Assembly: GCA_002454015.1 (NCBI GenBank)
Contig: DKIB01000067.1
Location: 16,854-27,947, forward strand
Reading direction: 5' to 3'
Origin: Proteobacteria bacterium UBA6729
GTDB taxonomy: Bacteria; Pseudomonadota; Gammaproteobacteria; Porifericomitales; Porifericomitaceae
Length of the DNA: 11,094 bases
This document shows, in pieces, positions 6,206-11,094 of this stretch. The notes under the pieces were generated by a model. The model did not search any database and was not told where the DNA came from. It saw only the letters and a list, made by a program, of their open reading frames with translations. Both the position numbers and the translations under genes were made by a program. Within the stretch, counting starts at the first letter, position 1. The number at the start of each line of letters is the position of its first letter.

Positions 6206-6967
6206 TCAGTCACACCAGTAGTGATCGATCCACGGGGTGGGTCGGCAGGCCCGGTGCAGGCGCGACAGCTGCCACTGACCGCAGCGGGCCTGCTCCGGTT
6301 TGGGTCTGCCGTGAAAGACCACGATGCGTGCCCCGGCAGGGAGCCGGGGTGGACGCAGCAAATTCACGGGAAACACCGGCATACAGTGACGTTTGAAACT
6401 CACCACCCACCCGGCCGGCCACCACTGCCTTGCTTGTACCGCATGGCTCAGGAAGCGCTGTTCATTGCGGAACCGTTCCAGTACCCCGGGCAGTTCTGCC
6501 TGTAGCCGTTCCGCCACATACCCCATCTGCCCGGCCTCAAAACGAAACACCGAGGAATTGCCTGTATCCGGCCGCCGGGCCAGATAACGTCGGTGTACCT
6601 GCACCCAGTCCCGGATAATGCAGAATTGCTGCGGATACATATCGAAGAAACATTCCAGAGACCCGGTGATCAGTACATCGAGATCCAGGAACAGGGCCGG
6701 GCCCTGCATCCCGGCCAGACCGGCCTGTAACAGCCCGAGTTTGGGCCAGCCCCCGAAGTCCCGGGCCGAGTCCGGCAGGCCCGAGTCCGGCAAGGGGTGT
6801 ACCTCTACCGCAGGGAGCAGCCCCCGGGCATCCTCCGTAAAGCACAGAAAACGAAAGGGTCTGGACAGGTGCGTACGTACCCCATTGTAGAGTCTGTTGA
6901 CATAGTGAGCCCCGTAATACGTCCCCCACTTGATACATAACACGTTGACCTGCATGAACCTTGACAT
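6206..6967 (-). CDS. Glycosyltransferase, GT-A fold
   Basis: This 253-residue protein is probably a nucleotide-sugar-dependent glycosyltransferase. It begins with a strand (VNVLCIKWG, 7-15) and YVNRLYNGV (22-30). A central DxD motif, FLDLDVL (93-99), follows the usual hydrophobic strand and would bind the metal and sugar nucleotide. GNSSV (136-140) and VVFHGRPKP (216-224) resemble acceptor-side and C-terminal His-Gly motifs of GT8-like enzymes. No membrane segment is seen, so it is cytoplasmic or peripheral. The start is uncertain: ATG at 6967-6965 is used here, ATG at 6955-6953 (four residues shorter) has AAGG close upstream, and a longer frame exists but would run into the nadA leader. Its stop is 3 bp from that of the ABC exporter, which converges on it; a shared glycolipid pathway is possible but unproven. 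Confidence 0.8.
   Translation of the reverse strand: MSRFMQVNVLCIKWGTYYGAHYVNRLYNGVRTHLSRPFRFLCFTEDARGLLPAVEVHPLPDSGLPDSARDFGGWPKLGLLQAGLAGMQGPALFLDLDVLITGSLECFFDMYPQQFCIIRDWVQVHRRYLARRPDTGNSSVFRFEAGQMGYVAERLQAELPGVLERFRNEQRFLSHAVQARQWWPAGWVVSFKRHCMPVFPVNLLRPPRLPAGARIVVFHGRPKPEQARCGQWQLSRLHRACRPTPWIDHYWCD
6766..6792. repeat. 15-bp in-frame tandem duplication inside the glycosyltransferase gene
   Basis: CCGAGTCCGGCA occurs at 6766-6777 and 6781-6792, a 15-bp period. On the coding strand it gives the doubled peptide [10 protein letters not shown] (residues 59-68), in a surface-loop-like segment before the DxD strand. It reads as a small slippage duplication that kept the frame. Confidence 0.6.
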
Positions 6968-6978
6968 TCTAACCGTTG

Positions 6979-6984
6979 TATACT
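6979..6984 (+). promoter_or_regulatory. Possible -10 element for nadA
   Basis: TATACT matches the sigma-70 -10 in five of six positions and lies 65 bp before the nadA ATG. The nearby TTGACA (6961-6966) is only 12 bp away, too close to serve as its -35, and 16-18 bp upstream holds nothing convincing. The call rests on position and the hexamer alone. Confidence 0.35.
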
Positions 6985-7011
6985 GTCGGCACCAAAGTCG
7001 GTCTGTCGGCA
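6983..7011 (+). repeat. 9-bp direct repeat in the nadA leader
   Basis: CTGTCGGCA occurs at 6983-6991 and 7003-7011, exactly 20 bp (about two helical turns) apart. It lies just after the candidate -10, where a repressor could bind twice on one face of the DNA. It may also be chance. Confidence 0.35.
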
Positions 7012-7037
7012 GCCCTGCAGGGGGTCGCCGGAACCGC

Positions 7038-7043
7038 GGAGGG
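7038..7043 (+). promoter_or_regulatory. Shine-Dalgarno fixing the nadA start
   Basis: GGAGGG lies 6 bp before the ATG at 7050. It selects this start over the upstream in-frame ATG at 6930, which would overlap the divergent glycosyltransferase and add 40 residues foreign to NadA. Confidence 0.8.
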
Positions 7044-7049
7044 AATGCG

Positions 7050-8069
7050 ATGAGCGTAGCGGTGGAGATCCCGCCCACGGTGCGGGAAGAGTTATCGCCC
7101 CTGGAGCAGCAGCGGGTGTTGGCCCGGGTGCGCCTGTTGTTGCAGGAGCAAGATGCCGTGCTGGTGGCACACTACTACACCGAGCCCGGCCTGCAGGCCC
7201 TGGCTGAGGATACCGGAGGCTGTGTGTCCGATTCGCTGGAGATGGCCCGGTTCGGCAGTCGCAACCCGGCCCGTACCCTGGTGGTCTGCGGCGTGCGTTT
7301 CATGGGCGAGACCGCCAAGCTGCTGAACCCGGAGAAACGGGTGCTGATGCCCGCCATCGATGCCGAGTGCTCGCTGGATCTGGGCTGTCCCCCGCAGCCG
7401 TTCGCGGACTTCTGCGCTGCCCATCCGGATCGCACCGTGGTGGTCTACGCCAACACCTCGGCAGCGATCAAGGCCCGGGCCGACTGGATGGTGACCTCCG
7501 GCAGTGCCGAAGCCGTGGTTGCACATCTGGCCGGGCAGGGCAAATCGCTACTGTGGGCTCCGGACAAGTACCTGGGTGACTATGTGCGTCGTTGTACCGG
7601 GGCGGACATGGAACTGTGGGACGGCTCCTGTGTGGTGCATGAGTCCTTCAACAGCCTGGAGCTGGAACGCATGCGCCAACGCTACCCGGAGGCGCTGGTG
7701 CTGGTGCACCCCGAATCCTCCCCCCAAGTGATCGCCCAGGCCGACTATGTAGGTTCCACCAGTGGGCTGATACAGGCCGCCCGGGAACTGCACAGCGACA
7801 CCTTCATCGTGGCTACCGAGCCCGGCATCTTCTACAAGATGCGCCAGGCCGCCCCGGGCAAACGTCTGTTGTCCGCCCCGGTTGCCGGACGCGGGGCAAC
7901 CTGCCGCAGCTGCGCCTTCTGTCCGTGGATGGCCATGAATCACCTGTCCAGGGTGGCACATGTGCTGGAGAGTGGAGAGAACGAGATCCGGCTGCCTGCC
8001 GATATCATTGAGCGGGCCTCCCGACCGATCCATCGCCTGCTGGCATTCACTGCCGCTCACCCTGCATGA
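7050..8069 (+). CDS. nadA: Quinolinate synthase NadA
   Basis: NadA condenses iminoaspartate (from NadB) with dihydroxyacetone phosphate to give quinolinate, the precursor of NAD. It uses a [4Fe-4S] cluster in which one iron binds substrate. The 339 residues match the family. Cys107, Cys194 and Cys291 stand at the same spacing as the cluster ligands of the E. coli enzyme (113, 200, 297). The C-terminal CRSCAFC (285-291) motif typical of the proteobacterial group is also present. Other expected motifs are AHYYTEP (40-46), [12 protein letters not shown] (81-92), YANTSA (133-138) and HPESS (220-224). The first ATG after a strong GGAGGG site is used. The stop overlaps the uvrC start (ATGA, 8066-8069). 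No nadB or nadC is in the window, so the NAD pathway is split in this genome. Confidence 0.97.
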   Translation: MSVAVEIPPTVREELSPLEQQRVLARVRLLLQEQDAVLVAHYYTEPGLQALAEDTGGCVSDSLEMARFGSRNPARTLVVCGVRFMGETAKLLNPEKRVLMPAIDAECSLDLGCPPQPFADFCAAHPDRTVVVYANTSAAIKARADWMVTSGSAEAVVAHLAGQGKSLLWAPDKYLGDYVRRCTGADMELWDGSCVVHESFNSLELERMRQRYPEALVLVHPESSPQVIAQADYVGSTSGLIQAARELHSDTFIVATEPGIFYKMRQAAPGKRLLSAPVAGRGATCRSCAFCPWMAMNHLSRVAHVLESGENEIRLPADIIERASRPIHRLLAFTAAHPA

Positions 8070-9844
8070 AAGCCGCAACACCGGATGCACCCCCGCGCCC
8101 GGGCGTGTACCGCATGCTGGACGGGGAGGGCAACATCCTCTACGTCGGCAAGGCACGCAACCTGAACAATCGCCTGCGCAGTTACTTCTCCACCTCACGC
8201 TCGCCCAAGGTTGAGCAGTTGATGGCCCGCACCCGAAGCATCGAACATACCCTCACCGCCGACGAGGCCGCTGCGCTGATCCTGGAAAACGACCTGATCA
8301 AGCAACATCGGCCCCGCTACAACGTACTGTTCCGGGACGACAAGAGCTATCCCTACCTGCGCATGGATTTGCGCCATCCCTTTCCCCGCCTGTCCTTCTA
8401 TCGTGGCAAGCGCCACCCCGGCAGCCGTTACTTCGGCCCCTATCCGAACACCGGTGCACTACGCAAGACCCTGTCCCTGCTGCAAAAACTGTTCAAGCTG
8501 CGCAACTGTACCGACAACTTCTTCAAACACCGCACCCGACCCTGCCTGCAGTACCAGATCCAGCGCTGCAGTGCCCCCTGCACAGACCGGATCAGCCAGG
8601 CGGACTATCAGCACGACCTGGAGCACGCCATGCTGTTTCTGCAGGGCAGGAGCGCACAGGTGCTCGAGGCCCTGGTGGAACCCATGCAGCAGGCCGCCGC
8701 CGCCAAAGACTACGAACAGGCCGCGCACTACCGTGACATGATCGCCCGCCTGCGACAGGTGCAGCAGGACCACTCCCTGCCGGCCCCCGCCACCGCGGTG
8801 GATGTAATCGCCTGTGCCACACAGGACGAGCAGGCCTGCATCCAGCTGTTTGTGATGCGCAACGGGGTCAATGTCCACAACCGGGCGTACTTCCCGGAAC
8901 GGCCTGCGGACCGCGAGCCCGGGGAACTGATCGCCGCCTTTCTGGGTCAGCATTACCTGGAACACCACGCCATCCCGACCGAACTCCTCCTCAGCCACCC
9001 CCCGGCGGACCGGCACAGCATGGCACAGGCCCTGAGCCGCCGGGCCGGTCGGCAGATCAGCCTGCGCACCCGCGGACAGGGGGAACGGCGACACTGGCTG
9101 GAGATGGCCCGGACCAATGCCAGCAGTGCCCTGCAACTGCGGCAGGGCAGACGGGAGCAGGAAGCACAAGGCTTCGTGCAACTGGCCGCGGCACTGCAAC
9201 TGGCAGAGCCGCCGGAACGCATCGAGTGCTTTGATGTGAGCCACACCGGCGGCGCGGCCGCCACCGCCTCCTGCGTAGTCCATACCCGCAAGGCCGGGGC
9301 GGTGCCTGCCGAGTACCGACGTTTCAACCTGCGGGCACTGCCCCCCGGAGACGACTACGCAGGGCTGCACCAGGCCGTACTGCGCAACTACAGCAAGTCC
9401 CGTGAGCGGCCCGCACTGCTGCTCATCGACGGCGGTCGGGGACAGGCCGCCCGGGTCACGCAAGCCCTGCAGGAGCTGCAACTGCACATCCGGGTCATCG
9501 GCATCGCCAAGGGCCCCGGTCGCAAGTCCGGACTGGAGACGGTCTACAGCGACGGGCAGGCCGTGCAGCTGAGCAGACCGGCCCTGCAACTGCTGCTGCG
9601 CATCCGTGATGAGGCTCACCGCTTTGCCCTGCAGGGCCATCGCCGACGTCGCAACCGCCTGGCATCCCCCCTGGAGGACATCTCCGGTATAGGCACCGAA
9701 CTGCGCCACCGATTGCTGGAGTATTTTGGCGGCCTGCAGGGCGTGCGCCACGCCGCAGCCACCGAACTGGCCAGGGTACAGGGGGTAGGGCCCAAACGGG
9801 CAGAGCGCATCCACAGACAACTGCACGGCGGCAATGCTGCCTAA
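8066..9844 (+). CDS. uvrC: UvrABC excision nuclease subunit C
   Basis: UvrC makes both incisions flanking a DNA lesion once UvrB is loaded. The 592 residues compare with 610 in E. coli. The N-terminal GIY-YIG nuclease (about 10-90) shows GVY (13-15), YVG (26-28) and Glu74. Cys148, Cys160, Cys168 and Cys172 have the 12-8-4 spacing of the cysteines reported to hold a [4Fe-4S] cluster in E. coli UvrC. A UVR motif for UvrB contact spans about 203-235. The C-terminal RNase H-like nuclease carries FDVSH (389-393, Asp390), Asp429/Asp430, LIDGGRGQ (453-460, Asp455) and His518. A double helix-hairpin-helix ends the protein (ISGIG at 539-543, [12 protein letters not shown] at 571-582). It is coupled to nadA by a 4-bp overlap and reaches 11 bp into pgsA. 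Confidence 0.98.
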   Translation: MKAATPDAPPRPGVYRMLDGEGNILYVGKARNLNNRLRSYFSTSRSPKVEQLMARTRSIEHTLTADEAAALILENDLIKQHRPRYNVLFRDDKSYPYLRMDLRHPFPRLSFYRGKRHPGSRYFGPYPNTGALRKTLSLLQKLFKLRNCTDNFFKHRTRPCLQYQIQRCSAPCTDRISQADYQHDLEHAMLFLQGRSAQVLEALVEPMQQAAAAKDYEQAAHYRDMIARLRQVQQDHSLPAPATAVDVIACATQDEQACIQLFVMRNGVNVHNRAYFPERPADREPGELIAAFLGQHYLEHHAIPTELLLSHPPADRHSMAQALSRRAGRQISLRTRGQGERRHWLEMARTNASSALQLRQGRREQEAQGFVQLAAALQLAEPPERIECFDVSHTGGAAATASCVVHTRKAGAVPAEYRRFNLRALPPGDDYAGLHQAVLRNYSKSRERPALLLIDGGRGQAARVTQALQELQLHIRVIGIAKGPGRKSGLETVYSDGQAVQLSRPALQLLLRIRDEAHRFALQGHRRRRNRLASPLEDISGIGTELRHRLLEYFGGLQGVRHAAATELARVQGVGPKRAERIHRQLHGGNAA

Positions 9845-10397
9845 TCTGCTGACCCTGCTGCGGCTGCTGCTGACCCCCGTCTTCATCGGCTCCTTCATAC
9901 TGGGCTTTTACCACACCGCCGCACTGCTGTTCGGCATCGCTGCGCTCAGTGACCTGCTGGATGGCTACCTGGCCCGCCGCCTGCACATGGAATCCACGCT
10001 GGGGGCCTTTCTGGACCCGGTGGCAGACAAGATCATCGTCGCAGCCGCGCTGGTCCTGCTGGTGCAGCGCGACCCCTACCTCTGGATGGTCCTGCCCACC
10101 ATCGTCATCATCGGCAGGGAGATCGCCGTCTCCGCCCTCAGGGAATGGAGCGCAGGGCAGGGGGCTGCCACCCTGACTGCTGTATCATGGCAAGGAAAAG
10201 TAAAGACCGTCAGTCAGATGGTAGCCTTACTTATACTAATCTACAAAGATCTCTACCTGCCCCTGGGCATCGCCCTGCTGTATCTGGCCACCCTGCTGAC
10301 CCTGGGCTCCATGCTGCACTACCTGTACAAGGCATGGCCCATCCTCCTTGACAAAACACCCCCCGATTCACTACACTCTCCCCCCAAGCGGGAATAG
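9834..10397 (+). CDS. pgsA: CDP-diacylglycerol--glycerol-3-phosphate 3-phosphatidyltransferase
   Basis: PgsA makes phosphatidylglycerol phosphate from CDP-diacylglycerol and glycerol 3-phosphate, the committed step to phosphatidylglycerol and cardiolipin. The 187 residues match the family. The full CDP-alcohol phosphotransferase signature is present: Asp40, Asp43, Gly44, Ala47, Arg48, Gly57, Asp61 and Asp65. The protein is an integral inner-membrane enzyme with hydrophobic segments near 6-36, 66-78, 84-98, 125-137 and 141-163. Its start lies inside the last 11 bp of uvrC, so translation is probably coupled. Its TAG (10395-10397) lies inside the tRNA-Gly gene, and the last codons also contain the tRNA promoter, so the C-terminal tail (DSLHSPPKRE) is probably shaped by those overlapping elements rather than by protein function. 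Confidence 0.96.
   Translation: MLPNLLTLLRLLLTPVFIGSFILGFYHTAALLFGIAALSDLLDGYLARRLHMESTLGAFLDPVADKIIVAAALVLLVQRDPYLWMVLPTIVIIGREIAVSALREWSAGQGAATLTAVSWQGKVKTVSQMVALLILIYKDLYLPLGIALLYLATLLTLGSMLHYLYKAWPILLDKTPPDSLHSPPKRE
10348..10377 (+). promoter_or_regulatory. Sigma-70 promoter of the tRNA cluster, inside pgsA
   Basis: A perfect -35 TTGACA (10348-10353) is followed, after 18 bp, by the -10 TACACT (10372-10377, four of six). The bases after it are almost all C, a GC-rich discriminator of the kind seen at stringently controlled stable-RNA promoters. Transcription would begin near 10384, about four bases before the mature 5' end of tRNA-Gly. All of it lies within the last 17 codons of pgsA. 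Confidence 0.65.
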
Positions 10398-10463
10398 CTC
10401 AGCTGGTAGAGCGCAACCTTGCCAAGGTTGAGGTCGCGAGTTCGAACCTCGTTTCCCGCTCCA
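10388..10463 (+). tRNA. glyW: tRNA-Gly (GCC)
   Basis: A complete cloverleaf with a perfect 7-bp acceptor stem (GCGGGAA with TTCCCGC), the D-arm from 10397, anticodon stem CAACC/GGTTG, anticodon GCC at 10421-10423 and T-loop TTCGAAC (10441-10447). CCA is encoded (10461-10463). The first 10 bases are also the end of pgsA. The position right after pgsA matches E. coli glyW. Confidence 0.97.
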
Positions 10464-10470
10464 CCAACCC

Positions 10471-10541
10471 GGCTGGGTGGCAGAATGGTTATGCAGCGGA
10501 TTGCAAATCCGTAGAAGCCGGTTCGATTCCGACCCCAGCCT
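10471..10541 (+). tRNA. cysT: tRNA-Cys (GCA)
   Basis: The acceptor stem GGCTGGG pairs with CCCAGCC (10534-10540). The anticodon loop carries GCA in TTGCAAA, and the T-loop is TTCGATT. The discriminator is T10541 and CCA is not encoded (TTT follows), so the CCA-adding enzyme must finish it. It lies 7 bp after tRNA-Gly and corresponds in order to E. coli cysT. Confidence 0.95.
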
Positions 10542-10546
10542 TTTCA

Positions 10547-10634
10547 GCCCGGGTGGTGAAACAGGTAGACACAGGGGACTTAAAATCCCCAGGCCGCTCA
10601 GGCCGTGCCGGTTCGAATCCGGCCCCGGGCACCA
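10547..10634 (+). tRNA. leuZ: tRNA-Leu (UAA)
   Basis: An 88-base class II tRNA with a long variable arm. The acceptor stem is GCCCGGG with CCCGGGC (10624-10630), the anticodon TAA is at 10581-10583 in loop CTTAAAA, and T-loop TTCGAAT follows. The discriminator is A and CCA is encoded (10632-10634). It is the last gene of the cluster, as E. coli leuZ. No T-run terminator is visible after it. Confidence 0.96.
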
Positions 10635-10670
10635 CCCCCCACGCAGGACAGTCCCAATGAATATAGCCAG

Positions 10671-10705
10671 TTACAAATCCCAATAAATCAATCACTTACA
10701 AATCC
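10671..10705 (+). repeat. 10-bp direct repeat after tRNA-Leu
   Basis: TTACAAATCC occurs at 10671-10680 and 10696-10705, 25 bp apart, in the AT-rich stretch 37 bp beyond the tRNA. The spacing and place would suit protein-binding arm sites, but with one pair only, chance is a real possibility. Confidence 0.35.
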
Positions 10706-10738
10706 AAACCGTGAACTCAGGCCCAGTAATGCCCGATG

Positions 10739-10770
10739 TTGACTGTGCTACACCTCACTTGGTGTACACT
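10739..10770 (+). promoter_or_regulatory. Promoter-like element with a dyad in a 20-bp spacer
   Basis: TTGACT (10739-10744, five of six) and TACACT (10765-10770, four of six) are 20 bp apart. The spacer holds a perfect inverted repeat, TACACC (10749-10754) and GGTGTA (10761-10766), with a 6-bp loop. An over-long spacer carrying an operator dyad is the layout used by MerR-family activators. No MerR gene is in view and the nearest possible downstream gene starts 247 bp later, so this is speculative. Confidence 0.25.
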
Positions 10771-11016
10771 GGCCCGGATGTGCCCGGAGCCACAAATCTT
10801 CCGCACAGAGCCTGCCCCGTCTTGTGCATAGCGCATACAATGCGTGATTCACACATTTGATGCCGGGTGTGCGCTCATGATGAGACCGAAGCAGACACGA
10901 GCACTGCCTGTGTACCGCCCTCAACCTTCCGGACAATCGTACTCCCGGGCAGATCCGACAGCCCTGTACCGCCCGATTAACCCACTTGCAGTATCCAGAA
11001 AATCAAGAGCATCCTG

Positions 11017-11094
11017 ATGCATTCCATTTCCAATCCATTCAGAGAAGTACAGTTACCAGCACTGTTGGCTGTGCTGTGCATGCTGCACACAGGC
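11017..11094 (+). CDS. Possible start of a gene with a hydrophobic N-terminus (runs off the window end)
   Basis: ATG at 11017 opens a frame of 26 codons that is still open at the window edge. AAGAG at 11005-11009, 7 bp before the ATG, is a fair ribosome site. The peptide begins with a polar stretch containing one Arg and continues with a hydrophobic run, LPALLAVLCML, like a signal peptide or first membrane helix. The frame is closed upstream by a TAA at 10978-10980. There is too little sequence to name a family, and a chance open frame of this length is quite possible. Confidence 0.35.
   Translation, partial: MHSISNPFREVQLPALLAVLCMLHTG

Larger units (their letters stand above)
10635..11016. 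other. Lower-GC stretch downstream of tRNA-Leu with no convincing gene
   Basis: These 382 bases are visibly more AT-rich than the rest of the window. Short frames here lack ribosome sites, recognisable motifs and coding-like composition. It holds two pairs of 10-bp direct repeats (TTACAAATCC at 10671 and 10696; TGTACCGCCC at 10911 and 10965), small dyads (10749-10766; 10832-10844, CGCAT/ATGCG) and one promoter-like element. No integrase, insertion-sequence end or second copy of the tRNA-Leu 3' end is seen. Confidence 0.6.

Noticed and set aside
6961..6966. TTGACA as the -35 of nadA
   Set aside because: The only good -10 hexamer (6979) is 12 bp away, far from the required 16-18, and the hexamer overlaps the start codon of the divergent glycosyltransferase.
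8459..9898. Minus-strand frame of 479 codons opposite uvrC
   Set aside because: It spans a gene with complete UvrC catalytic residues on the other strand; its composition is that of a codon shadow.
10477..10695. Short frames on both strands over tRNA-Cys and tRNA-Leu
   Set aside because: They are translations of tRNA genes, a familiar source of false small proteins.
10501..10705. Resemblance of the TTACAAATCC repeats to the tRNA-Cys anticodon arm (TTGCAAATCC)
   Set aside because: Only 9 of 10 bases match, with no flanking stem or T-arm, so there is no support for tRNA remnants.
10748..10936. 62-codon minus-strand frame in the region after tRNA-Leu
   Set aside because: It has no ribosome site, no hydrophobic or domain signal and is rich in Arg, His and Cys; it is no more than expected by chance.
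11075..11089. Perfect hairpin TGTGCA-TGC-TGCACA near the window end
   Set aside because: No T-run follows, it lies inside the open frame starting at 11017, and a 6-bp stem is too short to call a terminator.
1..11094. CRISPR arrays, insertion sequences, riboswitches
   Set aside because: No regularly spaced repeats, transposase frames with terminal repeats, or recognisable riboswitch cores were found on either strand.

Overview
The window looks like a chromosomal segment of a GC-rich gammaproteobacterium. The strongest reason is the order uvrC - pgsA - tRNA-Gly(GCC) - tRNA-Cys(GCA) - tRNA-Leu(UAA), which is the Escherichia coli uvrC-pgsA-glyW-cysT-leuZ order. Genus cannot be read from the sequence. 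Almost all of it is densely packed coding sequence; only the last 460 bases are visibly more AT-rich.

Region 1 (1-2385, minus strand) is an operon of at least four membrane or periplasmic proteins, transcribed towards the window start and cut off there. In transcription order they are: a MotA/TolQ/ExbB-type channel protein; a single-span protein with an Asp before its membrane helix, as in ExbD/TolR/MotB, and a beta-rich periplasmic domain; a two-span protein I do not recognise; and the N-terminal half of a secreted von Willebrand A (VWA) domain protein. Spacings are 7 bp, 5 bp and a 4-bp ATGA overlap. I infer an ion-driven cell-envelope machine. It does not match any named system I can recall and is the best candidate here for something undescribed.

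Region 2 (2386-6202, plus strand) begins with a 96-bp divergent promoter region that holds two extended -10 elements in an inverted-repeat arrangement. Then follow a type I glycerate kinase, a short-chain dehydrogenase and an MsbA-like ABC exporter half-transporter. The exporter appears to start at a TTG overlapping the dehydrogenase stop codon. A minus-strand glycosyltransferase (6206-6967) converges on the exporter with 3 bp between the stop codons.

Region 3 (7050-10634, plus strand) is a tightly overlapped chain. Quinolinate synthase nadA overlaps uvrC by 4 bp, uvrC overlaps pgsA by 11 bp, and the pgsA stop codon lies inside the tRNA-Gly gene (10 bp shared). A good sigma-70 promoter for the tRNA cluster lies inside the pgsA coding sequence. 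tRNA-Gly and tRNA-Leu encode their CCA ends; tRNA-Cys does not.

Region 4 (10635-11094) lies downstream of tRNA-Leu, a usual integration position. It is lower in GC, has short repeats and dyads, one promoter-like element with a dyad in an over-long spacer, and possibly the first 26 codons of a gene running off the window.
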